A DNA stretch of 64,000 bases from Aplectana chamaeleonis (Eukaryota > Nematoda > Chromadorea > Rhabditida > Cosmocercidae): assembly GCA_029168955.1 (NCBI GenBank), contig JAPDOI010000117.1, positions 1,277,001 to 1,341,000 of the forward strand. The letters run 5' to 3'. Made by a program: the position numbers and the translations under genes. Positions 44,395 through 55,919 of the stretch are shown piece by piece (within the stretch, counting starts at the first letter, position 1; each line of letters opens with the position of its first letter). Under the pieces are notes generated by a model. That model saw only the letters and a program-made list of their open reading frames with translations, searched no databases and was not told the DNA's origin.

Positions 44395-46305
44395 TGGTGC
44401 TGTTAAAGTGATAGTTGTCGTGTAGGTTCTCATTATCTATAGCAACGCCCCCAAAGTGATAGTTGTCTCATAAACTTTCTAGGCTTACCGCCCTGCCCCA
44501 AAGTGATAGTCATCCCATAGGTCCTCAAGACGTAACTCCGCTCGTGCAGTGATGTTTGCCGCAAATTTTTCAAGACCTTTAGCCCCGCCCCTAAAAGTGA
44601 TATATTCCGTTAAATTGTGAATACGCGTCGCCCCGCCCCCAAGAAATAATTTTGTCATAGATTCTCAAGACATATGGTTCCACCCCGTAAAGTGATAGTT
44701 GTACCATAGATTCGCAGTATCTTTAGCCCCGCCTCCACGAAAGAGATAGTTGTTCCCTAGGTTCTTAGGATATATGACAATCCCATCAACGTGGTAGTTG
44801 TCTCATGGGGTTTCATGACCTCTTGCCCCACCCCTATAGTAACTTTTGCCCTATAGTCTCGCTCTAAAAGCTAAAGAAATAATTGCTTCATAGAGTAAAT
44901 GTGTATGGCCACGCCTTCAGTGCTAGCTGTCCTATTAATTTTAATAATCTGTAGCCCGGCCCTATAATTATATTGGTCTCAAATTTTTGAGATCTATAGA
45001 CCAATTCCCAAGCTGATTGTTGTCATAGATTCTCAGTATCTATAGCCCCGCCCCCATTAAAAGTGATAGTTGTTCCATAGGCTCCTAGGATATATGACGA
45101 TGCCATCAAAATGGTAGTTGTCCCAAAGTTTCTCCGTGACCTAATAACCCACCGTTGTGATACTTGCCCTTGAAATCACAGGACCTATATATTCTCGCGC
45201 TAGAGAAATAGTTGCTTCGTAGACTCGAGGTAGATGGCCACGCCCCAAAGTGTTAGATGTCCGGTAGTTTCTCGATAGTAGTAGCCGCGCCCCTATAGTT
45301 ATAAGAAGGGGACAGTAGCGTGCCTACTGCACATTTCACCTAACGACTAGCATCCAATAGTGATAATTATTCCATAGTTCTAAGATACAGGGCCACGCCC
45401 CAAAGTGTTAGATGTCCTGTAGTTTCTCAATATCAGCTGCCCCGCCCCTATAAATTTATTGAGCTCTAAAGACCTCCCAAAGTAATGGTCATCCCTAGAT
45501 TCTAAAGACCTATGACTACGACCCAGAGTGATAGTTGTCTTATAGATTCTCAAGGTCTATCGCCCGGTTTCCTGAATGACAATTATTCCGTAGGTGGTCC
45601 AGACCTAAGACCCCGCACTATGGTGGTATTTGTCTCCAATTCTCGAGACCTTCAGCACCCTCTGTGGAAGTGTGGTGCGGTAAATAATCAATACCTGTAG
45701 CCCCGCCACAAAGGAACAGTTGTCCCATATATTCTCAAGACCTTCAGTTCGCTTCGAAAGCGGCACTTCTTATAGATTCTCAAGACCTATCTCCTGCTGC
45801 TGGAATGACATTTGTGCCTTAAATCGTTCAATTTTAAAGCTCGACCTGTAGTGGTAATTGTCCTCAATTCTCGAAACCTTCAGCCCCTTTTACGGAAGTG
45901 TGGTGCGGGACAGGGGCTGTCTGCACACCGAGGGGGTCACGCCACCCAACGCGAGCGAAGTGGTCCCGAGTGGAATTAGAGCTGCAACAGGCGGGACAAC
46001 TTCTCCTTCGGTGTGTAGAGAGCCCCTGTCCCGTGTGGTGCGGTAAATAATCAAGACCTGTAGCCCCGCCCCATAGGAACAGTTGTCCCGTAGATTCTCA
46101 AATGATGCGGCCCGCTTCCAAAGCAATAGATGTATCATACGCGTAATATCTATAACCTCACCCAAAGTGATAGTTGATCCAATGATTCTTAGGAATTGTT
46201 GTCCTCCCAAAGGTATAGTTGTCCCAGATATTCTTCAGATATTCGGCGACACCACCAATGTGGGAGTCAGAGTTAATCCATGGAGTCTTGTCCTATGAGC
46301 GATAC
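44395..46305 (+). repeat. Degenerate GC-box-like minisatellite downstream of age-1
   Basis: From 25 bases after the age-1 stop, units of roughly 50-60 bases repeat for 1.9 kb: TAGCCCCGCCCC, AAAGTGATAGTTGTCC, CATAGATTCTCAAGACC. Copies differ by many substitutions and small gaps. Any age-1 3'UTR and polyadenylation site must lie within or before this array. Confidence 0.65.
45898..46041. mobile_element. 126-base Mutator-like MITE with perfect 9-base target duplication
   Basis: The element spans 45907-46032. Its ends GGGACAGGGGCTGTCTGCAC and the inverse of GTGTAGAGAGCCCCTGTCCC form the terminal repeats. GTGTGGTGC flanks it on both sides (45898-45906 and 46033-46041). An uninterrupted unit of the host minisatellite near 45670 reads GAAGTGTGGTGCGGTAAATA, showing the empty site. 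Confidence 0.8.
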
Positions 46306-46309
46306 TCAG

Positions 46310-46990
46310 AAAAATCAAAACAAGTTACTTGTAATATAAATGTTACTTACTTGAATGTCTCAAGTAACTTACATTTGTACTACATGTAACATACACTTAA
46401 ATTACATGTAACTTAAATTTACATTGCATGTAAGTTACACTTATGTTACATGTAACTTACATTTATATTTTCACCATGGGTGGCCATAACGCGACGCAGA
46501 GAGCGCGTCTCAGACCACACACTACGCAAAAAAATGCTGTGCGGGACCTTCCCTGCTGGTGTGGGGTCAAGTACCTCAAACTTGGGTAATTGAACCAACA
46601 GCAACGCCAGTCGTAAGCCTGACCCCTTGGCGGCGAGTGGCCGTCACTTTTATGAAATATCTTCTCGGCTGATATAAGTTACTTGCGACTTATATTGTGC
46701 CATTGAAGTTATATGTAACATATCGGAGGCGCACTGCACAGTGTCCTCGAAAATAAGTTACTTGTAACTTATATGAGTCGATGTAAGTTACTTGCGACTT
46801 ATCTCAGGTCATTTAAGATACATGCAACATATAGGAGGCGCACCGTGCGCAGTATCCCGACGATATGTTACATTTAACTTAAATGACTTGAGATAAGTCG
46901 CAAGTAACTTACATCGGCTCAGATATGCTACAAGTAACTTGTTTTTCGCCTTTTGTGTTACAAGTAACTTGTTTTCATTTTTCTGAGTAG
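46310..46990. mobile_element. Foldback element rich in TTACATGTAA palindromes
   Basis: The ends ACTCAGAAAAATCAAAACAAG and CTTGTTTTCATTTTTCTGAGTA mirror each other. The interior is made of repeated ACTTACATGTAAC-type words. A partial second copy starts near 48310 (GCTCAGAAAAATGAAAACATG). Confidence 0.6.
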
Positions 46991-47868
46991 TGCCGAAAAT
47001 TCTAAGGAGCAACCGAGTTCGTCGTTGGCTTTAATGTGGGAGCATGTGCTTTACTCATAACCAACGACCTCATATGGACCCGCGACCAGTACGGCAAGCT
47101 ATCTGTTAGCCGCGATCCGGCCTTCCTTCGTTCGCGATCGGCCGGAGGCAGGGAAACAGGCCGTTTTACGCGGTTTTTACAGAGTTTCTGACATTTTTTC
47201 GGCAGCATTCTTCGCGGAAAGGGTCCCAATTTTAAAATTTTATGCACTCGAGTCCTTCTCTCTAACAGTGATTTGCAATGTGCACCGTTGTTGTTTCGTT
47301 ATATTTTGCCTAGCTTAAGATAAGTTTGTTTGTTTGTTGAAGTTCTTGTTTCTTCCCTCACTCACAACGAATGCTCTGTGGTCGATATCTTCGAGTTCAT
47401 CTAAAAAATTTTGGTCTTAGACGAGTATTTTTGCGAGTTGCTGCGAGTTTGTCACACAACTCACTGAAAATACTCGAAAATCAATATTTGTGTATATATT
47501 TACATAGTACAAAAGACTTGCTTAACTGCTTACATTTACGGGTTTTGTCTGAACTTTTTTTATTTTCAGCTTGCTAGTGCATGTAGCTTGTAGTGTGTAG
47601 TGTTATGAACGATATTTATCAGTTGTATCATATCATTTTGCCTCATTTTTGTATGCCTCGATTGATTGATTGACGGCTTATTGATTAAAGATGCTTAGCG
47701 TGGTTGTGTTTTGCAATTTTTGAGAGTTTTGAATTTTTTTTTATTTTGTAAATTAAAAAAAATATTTTTGAAAATGTCTCGACACTTGGACATTCGATTT
47801 CTGCGGAAACGTGTTTTCTGAGCCGAGTTTTTAACCGAAAGGAAGCTTCCTCGCGTATGGTTAGATTT
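46991..47868. other. No recognisable feature
   Basis: AT-rich single-copy-looking DNA with only short ORFs and no protein motif or inverted repeat. Confidence 0.5.
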
Positions 47869-48009
47869 GTGGCTTGTTTCTTCAAGAAAAAAAAACGTTT
47901 AAATCTCACCCGCGGCTGGCTGATAATTACCAGCCAGCCGCCGGTGAGATTTAAACCGCCACGCCAGCCGCGGATGAGATTTAAATGTTTTTCTTGAGAA
48001 ACAAGCCAC
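47869..48009. mobile_element. 141-base foldback element
   Basis: The left arm GTGGCTTGTTTCTTCAAG / TTTAAATCTCACCCGCGGC mirrors the right arm CAGCCGCGGATGAGATTTAA / CTTGAGAAACAAGCCAC. The centre is a perfect small hairpin of GGCTGGCTG and CAGCCAGCC around ataatta. Confidence 0.65.
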
Positions 48010-48309
48010 GGACCTGAAGCATAGCTTGCTCGGATGAGTCCGGGCGGAGCAAGCAGCGGAGCGGGCGGTCATGGCAAAAAATTACAGTGATTAGGAGATT
48101 TTGACATGATAAGCCCAATAATGACTTACTTCGACCAGCTCGAAATGAGAGGGCTAGGCTTTAACTTCAGGCGACTAGTTTGTTTACTAGTTTTGTTTCT
48201 TGCTCCAAAAACTTCTGAATTATGTTGGTTCAAGGCACATTTTTGGGCGCTAAAATTCGGCACAAGTTCCTTTGGTGAGACGAACGCAGGACAACTGTTC
48301 TATGACTTT

Positions 48310-48480
48310 GGCGGGGTGGTCCGATGCTCAGAAAAATGAAAACATGTTACATGTAATATAAATTGTAAGATATTTGAGACATTCAAGTATATTACCCTTA
48401 TATCGCATGTAACCTACACTTATATTACACGTAACATACACTTATATTACATGTAACATACACTTATATTTTATGTAACC
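48310..48480. repeat. Partial copy of the TTACATGTAA-rich element
   Basis: It starts with GCTCAGAAAAATGAAAACATG as in the element at 46310 and continues with ACATGTAACATACACTTATA repeats. No right arm is present. Confidence 0.55.
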
Positions 48481-48598
48481 TGATTAGAGCTGCAAGTTGA
48501 AGCTCGATGCTTTGAGAGTTGGAGCTGCAAGTTCCAGGTAAAGGCTTCAGGTACGAATCAGCAAGCTTTATGCTCTCTTGGACATCCCAGGAGCTTAA

Positions 48599-49082
48599 AC
48601 GCAGTGTTCACGATGATTCTCGTTTCCAAGTTTTCCACTCAAAACAGTGTGTTGGCTACCAAGTGTCACCGAAATCACGAAGAAACCGCGAGAAACGCAC
48701 TAATTCGTCTTATTTAAGTGACATTATTCTATGGCCTGGACTAGTTGTCTGGTTGGATGAACATGTTCACGGTGGTTGTCACCGGTAGAAAATGGGACTA
48801 ATCGAAAATGAAAGAATATTTTGGGCAAAACAGTATTACTTAGGGCCCGAAGGAAAGAACGGAGCAACACAGAATGGAGAGTAGCAAAAGACGGGTCCAA
48901 AAAAGATTTCATTGTCACAACAAACACTTCCTGTGATACTTAAGAGGCGGGGTGATATTTGAGGATTTCGTGGCCTTCTGGTGCGTTTTTCTCGGTTTCT
49001 TCGTCATTTCAGTTCTACTCGGGGGCCAAACAATCGATTTAGCGATTAATCTCAAAATCGAAGATTATCATGAACACCGCCT
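48599..49082. mobile_element. piggyBac-like MITE, AGGCAGTGTTCACGATGAA family, copy 3
   Basis: The left end ACGCAGTGTTCACGATGATT and the right end ATCATGAACACCGCCT are flanked by TTAA at 48595-48598 and 49083-49086. The right TTAA is shared with the next element. Confidence 0.65.
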
Positions 49083-49086
49083 TTAA

Positions 49087-49630
49087 AGGCAGTGGTCGCC
49101 ATCAAATATGCTTGTCGTCTTTTTCTCTCCAAATCCTTTCCTGGGTCTCGAGTAGTAGGACCTATAAGAAAAAATCGCGAAAACCACTGTTTTGGGCCGA
49201 ATTTGAAACCTGAACTTTCTTGCCTTTTGAAGGTGGATTTGCCCTCTCCACATCATCGGCATCGATGACCTCTTTATATCAAGAACATCAGCTAGCTTGA
49301 AATTGAATGTCAATCAATGAACCTTCGAATTTATGTACATCTAGTCAAAACATTGACTGAAGTGATGCTTTCATTATTCAACTGTTTTTATTCGTTAAAT
49401 TTGCATTTATTTCGTCCTCTGAATGTCGATGATTTTTGACTGCTCGGCATGAGACTGCGATCTGTTTCGTCATCGCTGTGCACGTGTGCACGAACTAGCT
49501 TCTTTGGGCCCTAAAAACCCTATTTGTAGACCGTTTTTCACCGCGCTACCTTCATAGTTTTTCAGCTGTTTTTGATCTAAGCTGATTTTTGTAGTTTTTT
49601 CGATAACGTTTTTCATCGTGACCACTGCCT
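49087..49630. mobile_element. piggyBac-like MITE, AGGCAGTGGTCGCCATC subfamily, copy 4
   Basis: The left end AGGCAGTGGTCGCCATCAAA is mirrored on the right by CATCGTGACCACTGCCT, with TTAA on both sides (49083-49086 and 49631-49634). It abuts the previous copy with one TTAA between them. Confidence 0.7.
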
Positions 49631-49870
49631 TTAAGTCGAATTCGAGTACAACTTTTTTTGGAAGAATTTGAGGAATTGCATGATTTGTACACAGAACGAA
49701 AACTCCACGTTTTGAATTTCTTTATGCAAGATAGAACGCAATAGATCAACGTTTGCACTCGGCTAGTTGAGATAAAACACAAATAACGGTGTGACTGTTT
49801 GCATCGCCTTGGCGGCTTCTCGGAACCAGGCACCCACTATGTACAATCAAGGAAATGTTGAGTGTACCAA

Positions 49871-50008
49871 CGGCGCAAATCCTAATGATACTTTGCGTTC
49901 CACATTGAGAGTTGGCGCAAGTTCGGTGCGCGTATGTGATAACACGTGACACCGAGTTTGTGCCATCCTTCACTAGAGACCGTGAAGTACCCGCACGATC
50001 CATGCCGA
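49871..50008. mobile_element. 137-base hairpin MITE, copy 3
   Basis: The same stem blocks as 8573-8709 (TACTTTGCGTTCCACATTGA, GTTGGCGCAAGTTCGGTGCG) with a diverged right arm that ends GATCCATGCCG. Confidence 0.6.
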
Positions 50009-50530
50009 CTTCACGTGCGCATAGCTGATAATGTATGACCTAAACCGATTTCTGAAGGGTCGAAGCCGACTCGTGAGATGCCGCAAAGTTTGGGAACATT
50101 TAGGGTTGAACATCTTCAGAACAGGCTGAATCCTCCCTGATGTCTTAACCCCAACTACACAAACTAATCAACCGACACGAATCTCAGCTGGCTTTTCAAA
50201 TGTCACTTCGGTGAGTGCTTCATGAGTGCTTCGAGCGCTGCGATTGCTTCTGGCGCTGGCTGGTCGCTCTCCTTCAGTAGGACTGCCGTCCACTTTGGCT
50301 GCAGGCGTCTGCTCGGCGTGATGCTTTTTGTTACGTCGTAATGCAAATGAACAATACAGTTGCTGTCTCGGTGCTGCGTTTACCTTGGCCTTCTGAAAAT
50401 ACTTATGTTAATATACCTAAAAAGTATCTACAGAGACGCTATGCATGAACGCTGACCAGGAGGGTTATGGAGCCGCCTCGCGTCTTATGCGCGCGGCGTC
50501 GACCTAGGAATGGCCCATAGATCGCTCTAA
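50009..50530. other. No recognisable feature
   Basis: Only short ORFs; no motif, no inverted repeat and no splice-linked coding stretch was found. Confidence 0.45.
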
Positions 50531-51493
50531 CAAGGGAAGTATACAGAGCGTAGGTCGGATCTGCAAAAACGACTAGTACCGTTAGTATCTCTTCTAACTC
50601 AATAGTGAAAATGAGCAGTATCCGTCCCGAGCCGCAGGCTTAAAAAAGTATGAGCATTTTTTAAGGCTCGCAAAAAGGTGGAGTCCATTTGTCGAAATTT
50701 TGAGGTTTACTGTAGGTTACGGTAAGTTACATGTCGTTTAGGGGTCAAAACCCATCTCAGTATTTTGAAAATCGACAAACGGACGTTAAATTCGTATTCT
50801 TCACCCCGAATAACCCCCGTATACAAAATTTACGTAAAATTTGAGAATTTGAGCAAACTACCGTATACCCACCGTAATCTACCGATATCTGCAAAAAAAA
50901 AATCGATAAAACGACTCCAGATCCGTGTTTAGCACACCAAATAACCCTCATAGAATCAATTTGAGACATATCTATAGTAGAAATCCGGAAATCTCAAAAT
51001 TGGCGTTTTTCCCCCGAAATTTTCCCCGGTTGGGATGCTTCGAATGAAATTAGCCGAAAACTTTGGAAAATCGACTAATAGACCGCAGATTAGCGATCAG
51101 CGCCCCAAGAAACCCACCTGGGAGAATTTCAAGTCAAATCTGGAACATTTCTCTGAAACGCTTCCAAAGCCCTGTACTCGGTAGAAATAAACGCCCAACC
51201 GAAAATCCGTAGTCCAAAACGCTGTCAGTTTGGACAAAGTATGGAAAATGCGCCTTCATCCAAACTTTGTTATGGGGGGTAGTTTTGAAAGCTGAACAAG
51301 TTTATGAGGTCCGCTTCCGGATTTTCCGAAAACTAATGCGCTTTTTGGAAGGTAAAAAAAAGCACAAAAATGAGCTTTTTAGGCTTGTAACTTCTTGGAA
51401 CCTGCGGCTCGGGGCGAGATACTGCGCAGTTTTACTAACGACACTAGTCGTTTTGGCAGATCCGACCTACGCTTAGTATTCTTCGCTTGTGAG
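50531..51493. mobile_element. TACCGTAACCTAC-family element, copy 4
   Basis: The left end ACAAGGGAAGTATACAGAGC then AAAACGACTAGTACCGTTAG mirrors the right end CTAACGACACTAGTCGTTTT then GATCCGACCTACGCTTAGTA. Internal blocks are those of the family. The length is 963 bases with no transposase. Confidence 0.65.
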
Positions 51494-51502
51494 ACATAAC
51501 AT

Positions 51503-51649
51503 CGGCATGGATCCTGAAGAGACTTTGCATTCACCACTGGAGGTTGGCGCAAACTAGGTGCACCCATGTTATAGCATATCGCACAATATTTGCGCCAACC
51601 TTCAGCAGTGAACGCAAAGTCTCTTCCGGGTCCATGCTGACGTTATGTC
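51503..51649. mobile_element. 137-base hairpin MITE, copy 4
   Basis: CGGCATGGATCCTGAAGAGAC and GGAGGTTGGCGCAAACTAGG on the left; TTGCGCCAACCTTCAGCAG and CAAAGTCTCTTCCGGGTCCA on the right. It is inserted immediately beside copy 4 of the TACCGTAACCTAC family. Confidence 0.7.
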
Positions 51650-52014
51650 GCTCTAAGTACGCAGCGGATGCAAACACACAACGTACCGTAAACCCCACCT
51701 AGCTTGGTCGCATTTTTTGACTGTAACGCTTTTTTTAGAGGTAAAGTCATAAAACTTCATATCAAGTCTCATGAGCACTGTCAAATCTGCTTCGTTAGCT
51801 TTCGTGGCTTTCAACTTCTTCGTAGGCGGCTTAAAATTCGGTCGTACCATCTATGAAATTGCTATTTTCAAAAATTTTATAATTAAAAGAAAACGATAAA
51901 CAATCTTAAGTATTCGTTAGCATTCGTTCGCGCAAGCCGCCACGGAATCACTCTGTATGACTACACTATGATTCCGTCCTTGTCATAAAATTGTAGGGGG
52001 TGTGATGACTTTTG

Positions 52015-52700
52015 TCCAACTCCTTTCCCTGTTGACGTCCACCTTCTCAGGCAATCGCGGGGGTCGGTGGCAGGTTAAAACGCCCCTTTCCGAATGAAAT
52101 TGATCCGATGCGGCTGATCGGCGGAGGTTTCGGCATGACTCATAACTGCCGAAGTTTTCGTGGTGATGTCTCATATGTGGCGGAGTTTTCGGGGCGACGT
52201 GTCGCAGTGTCTGTACTGTTTTTTTTCTGGTACTCTCTCGTGTAGAGCGCGGAATCGGTAGCCCCCAATGTATACGCTGCACTGAAATGTGACGTGATTG
52301 TGCGTATCACGGTTGACAGCTCGGGATATCGACGCTTGGCGGGCGTCGGTGGCAGGTTGACAGGTCAATTGTGCTGCCTCTCAACCTGCCACCGACGCCC
52401 GCGACTGCAGGAGTGGTAGAGGGTGGTCGGTGGTCGGTGATTAGGCGAAACTTTCGGTGTAAACACGTGGGTGTGACGTCACACTGAGTGGTCGGTGGGA
52501 GGTGATAAGGCAAAGCCCTCGATGTGAACGGGTCAGGGATTACGTGGCATTGTAGGGTCGGTGGGAGGTTGACACGCGGAGTTTTCGGCATGAATGGGGG
52601 AGTTTTCGGGCCCTGCCGCCCCTTTTTTCGTTTCGAGCGAGAGCACGCTACCTGTTCAACTCCTCTCAACCGGCCACCGACCCCCGCGAGTGTGTGAGTT
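52015..52700. repeat. GGTCGGTGGCAGGTTGA foldback cluster
   Basis: GGCGTCGGTGGCAGGTTGAC near 52342 pairs with TCAACCTGCCACCGACGCCC near 52381. Further direct copies of GGTCGGTGGGAGGTTGA / GTCGGTGGCAGG lie near 52055, 52490 and 52556, and an inverse one is near 52660. Long ORFs here follow from the GC-rich repeat and show no domain. Confidence 0.5.
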
Positions 52701-53160
52701 ATCAAAGAACGGCAGATTGCGCAAGCACCTGGGCCTGGCAACGTGCCAGTACAGTAGAGTCGTTTTTAGAAGCGGAAGAAGGACGCAAACAACCAGACCC
52801 ACGCGCATCGATTATCGCCAGTCTCTTCATCGTGTGGTTCATCGTGCAGCTGCGATCGTCGTCAGCGCTGACGGGTTCAAGCTCTCCTGCCCATCCCAAA
52901 TCGTCACCTTCGGCGCAGCTGCGCCGTAGCTCTCTTCCCGAGCAGTAGGAGACCGTCACCAGTCTAAAGTCTTTAGGTGGCTTTAGTCGCACTGCACGAG
53001 AAGTAGGCGTCCGAAGGAAGAGTAATGGCGCAGGGATCAGTTGCCTCTATCCCGCAGTCCCGGCGCTGCGATGCAGGTCCCACCGAAGTGACGCGAAGGC
53101 AGGCAGCAGTCCGGAGGCACTACTAAGGTGCAACCCCAAGTGAATGGCTGGAGATCGTCC
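52701..53160. other. No recognisable feature
   Basis: Open frames exist on both strands (up to 111 codons) but they overlap each other and contain no known motif. Confidence 0.4.
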
Positions 53161-53165
53161 CCAAC

Positions 53166-53315
53166 AGGGACAGGGATGAGCGAAATAAAAATATGAAATT
53201 TCGGAAATCGGGTTTCGGGACAGAAGTTTTTTCTCGGGTTTCGGAAATCGGGCGCGAAACGCCTGAAAATGCGCGGAAATTCTGGTTTCGGAACGCGGAA
53301 TTCCGCTCATCCCTG
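53166..53315. mobile_element. 150-base foldback with CAGGGATGAGCG ends
   Basis: CAGGGATGAGCGAAATAAA at the left mirrors TTCCGCTCATCCCTG at the right. The interior repeats TTTCGGAAATCGGGTTTCGG and TTTCGGAAATCGGGCGCG. Confidence 0.6.
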
Positions 53316-53438
53316 GTCCCCAATGTAGGTTTTCTAGCATCCTGAGAACGGTTAAATGCATACACATATGTACCTATTCTGCGATCTGTTATTATGTATA
53401 TACAGACAGTTGGAGCGGTGAGGATCCGTTGGCGACGT

Positions 53439-53532
53439 ATGCTTTATTCGTGCATGGTTGTCGTGGGGCTATTATTCGCACCGGCCCAGTGCACCGAGGT
53501 CGATCCAAATGTGTTTATGATGTCGTACTCTG
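53439..53532 (+). CDS. Candidate first coding exon with signal peptide
   Basis: An acceptor (tatatacag, ending at 53405) is followed by an open frame. From the ATG it reads MLYSCMVVVGLLFAPAQC then TEVDPNVFMMSYS, and stops at a perfect donor GTGAGT. The first 18 residues look like a signal peptide with a cleavage site after AQC. I could not find a matching second exon, so this may be a fragment or chance. Confidence 0.3.
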
Positions 53533-53644
53533 GTGAGTATTGATTGGTGAAATGGTGTTTAGCCCATATATGGCTAGGGACCTAAATGTGTACGTAATAT
53601 ACCCGCATTGGCAGTGTAGGTAAATCTGGGGTAATGGGGTGACC

Positions 53645-53770
53645 CTGAAACGGATGGTTGCGGACACCTCAGCAGCCTGCGCTGCGTCGTGTGTGCCCAC
53701 GAGTAATATGGTGATCGATCGGCGCACGCGACAGGCCCACGAGCTGCTGAGGGGTCCGCAGCCATCTGTG
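53645..53770. repeat. Small foldback repeat
   Basis: GGTTGCGGACACCTCAGCAGC is mirrored by GCTGCTGAGGGGTCCGCAGCC. Nothing coding is evident, although a 148-codon frame runs across it on the + strand. Confidence 0.45.
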
Positions 53771-54113
53771 TCGCGGCCACACCCACCCTATCTAGCATAC
53801 CCCGGTCGAAGATCTCCCCAAAACGTGTCGTGTGGTGTCTGTCATTCACACCTACGATGCAGTTTGGCGGACCCACCCGTCACGACAGGGGCGTGGACAC
53901 TCTTTATCGTGCTTAACCTACTCCTAGCCATCCGGCCCAGCCGACTGTATGGTGGCAAAGGAAGCGCTTTTGGGAAACCCACCACAGCGAGCGTTTTTCA
54001 CGAGAAACGAACATGGCTTAGCGTAGATGTCGCCAAATCTACAATCGTGAACACGTATATGTATAGCCTGTTTCCGTCATTTTGAGCCGGTCTAAAAAGG
54101 CTTATCGAGCTTA

Positions 54114-55391
54114 TCATGTCGAAATCTTCTGAGCGCTTTTACATTTGCCATGACCGGCTGCTCCGCTGCCTGCTCCTCCCAGACTCATCTGAGGGAGGTA
54201 GGCCTTAACTCGTAGTGGGGGATCTACCTTCATTAGAGTTATTCCCTCAGAAGGACCTATGCGAAGGGCAGAGACAAATGTCTTTCCCCCCGTGAATGGG
54301 TAGAGAACCAGCACCAGAATGCACAATGTCAAGAAAGGTTCTTTAAACAAGTGCCCCATGATTTCGTATATGGGACACTGACGGTGCAGAGGATATCCTT
54401 GTTAGAGAAGGTTGGACACCTCAGAAAGGACTTCCGGGGCCCTTCAGCGGCGAAATGCATGAAAACATTCGAAAAGGACTAGAGTGAAGCCTCGCGATGT
54501 ATGCGCGAAGCTTTGAGCCAGCAGCGGTACCGAAGCACATCTCGTGCCCGAGTGCGTAGCGGATGTAAGTGCACAACGCACCGTGACCTCATTATTTTGG
54601 TTCCGCTATGCCCTGATTGAGTTGGTCAGTGAAGAGTGCAGGAACGCAGTATTTTCCGTCTGCATCTATGCGGGTACGCGATCATGTCACGAGGCAGGCC
54701 GATCCAAAAAATGCAGCCGCCTTCAAGCATGCCGCTCCAGATCAATGTTGTGGATAACTAACCTTCTTGATGGGAAGCATGGAGGTAAGTGTAGATCGTG
54801 ATGCTGTGCATGTCACCGTGATTAGTGTAAAGATTAGACAGCCTTCTATGGAATATATAATCGTCTGAAACATTATTCAGTTAAAAAAGTAACTTTGTTT
54901 AGAGGCAGTATGCTATGCTTATGTCATGATAAACTACAGCAGTTTTGATACAAAAATGCCTTCAGAATACTCACAAGACTGCTATACGTGATCAGATAGG
55001 CGTTCGTTTCATGCTGAAGTACAGCTAGGGTCACTATAGAGGTTATGGCGACACTTGTGACAATCAGAATGCTAATGACGCTTTTCTTGCCAGCGACCAC
55101 GCGATCGTTAGGGATGTCTGGAGATCAAACACAGTTCTATCTCAAAACTTTCACAAAAACACTTCCATACCTTTGTGTTTATGTAGATACACTGTTGAAG
55201 CCAACAAAGTCGCCAACACAAATAGGACCAGCTGAACAGCCACGACCGTAACAAGACCCTCCTTGAAGGAGATGAAAGATGATCGACAAGGGGTTATCGT
55301 AGGGGTGGAAGCATAGGTGAGCAAAAGCTCCGCTGTACCACAGAGCAGCGCACAGGTGACCGTACATATCCAAATGATCAGGGTGTTAAAC
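54114..55391 (-). CDS. 3' part of a multi-pass membrane protein, possibly a seven-transmembrane receptor
   Basis: Three minus-strand exons join in consistent phase with good GT-AG sites: 55391-55171, 55117-54975 and 54864-54763. Exon one holds two hydrophobic spans (TLIIWICTVTCALLCGTAEL; LVTVVAVQLVLFVLATLLAS) separated by a loop with a Cys. The second holds SVISILIVTSVAITSIVTLA, and the second/third junction holds YLITYSSLTIIYSIEGCLIF. Basic residues (HKHKD, VVAGKK, RSTLTS-LPIKK) lie where cytoplasmic loops would be. This fits TM4-TM7 of a nematode serpentine chemoreceptor, but I cannot assign a family. The gene may end by read-through to a TGA at 54742-54744, or splice in phase to 54377-54114 (CPIYEIMGHLFKEP..., one more hydrophobic span and a stop). 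The latter is less likely because its tail overlaps repeated sequence. The 5' exons are missing or lie beyond the foldback at 55485. Confidence 0.55.
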
Positions 55392-55484
55392 CTGCAAGTG
55401 CATGATGATTTAGATAGATTTAATTGAAATGGGTTATTGGTTTTTTCTCGGTTTGCAAGCAGACGCGCATTTTCTAGAGTTTGG

Positions 55485-55913
55485 GCGCTATTCATACTAC
55501 TCAAAGCCAGCGCGGCACGCGAGTGCCGCGCTGGCGTGGCATTAGAGTATGAATACTTTCGAAGCGCGTTGCACGCGCGCCGCGCTTGCGCAGACTATGA
55601 ATACTTCAGCGGCGACGCCTAGGCGGAGCGAAACAAAAGAGGGACTAACTTTACCGAACAACCAAATTCTGTAAATGCGTTCAATACCACGATAGCAGAA
55701 TATTTCGATGGAATTGATTATCAAGGAAACGATTAAAATTGATGATGATTTAGTAGTGAAAATGGTTAAAAAGCCGTTACGGTCATCGCCGCCATGGCGG
55801 AGCGGGCGTCATGCGCGTGCCGCGCGGGAGAGGCGTCGGGCCATTCATACACAAACGCAACGCCAGCGCGGCACGCGCGTACCGCTGGCGTTGAGTAGTA
55901 TGAATAGCGCCTT
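55485..55913. mobile_element. Foldback element, GCGCTATTCATACTACTCAA ends
   Basis: GGCGCTATTCATACTACTCAA / GCCAGCGCGGCACGCG on the left mirrors CGCGTACCGCTGGCGTTGAG / TAGTATGAATAGCGCC on the right. A second internal pair of the same words shows nesting. It would lie in an intron of the minus-strand membrane protein gene. Confidence 0.65.
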
Positions 55914-55919
55914 AGATTT

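Noticed and set aside
52307..52992. Several frames of 84-144 codons on both strands
   Set aside because: They follow from the GGTCGGTGGCAGG foldback repeats and adjacent GC-rich DNA and lack domains or splice context.
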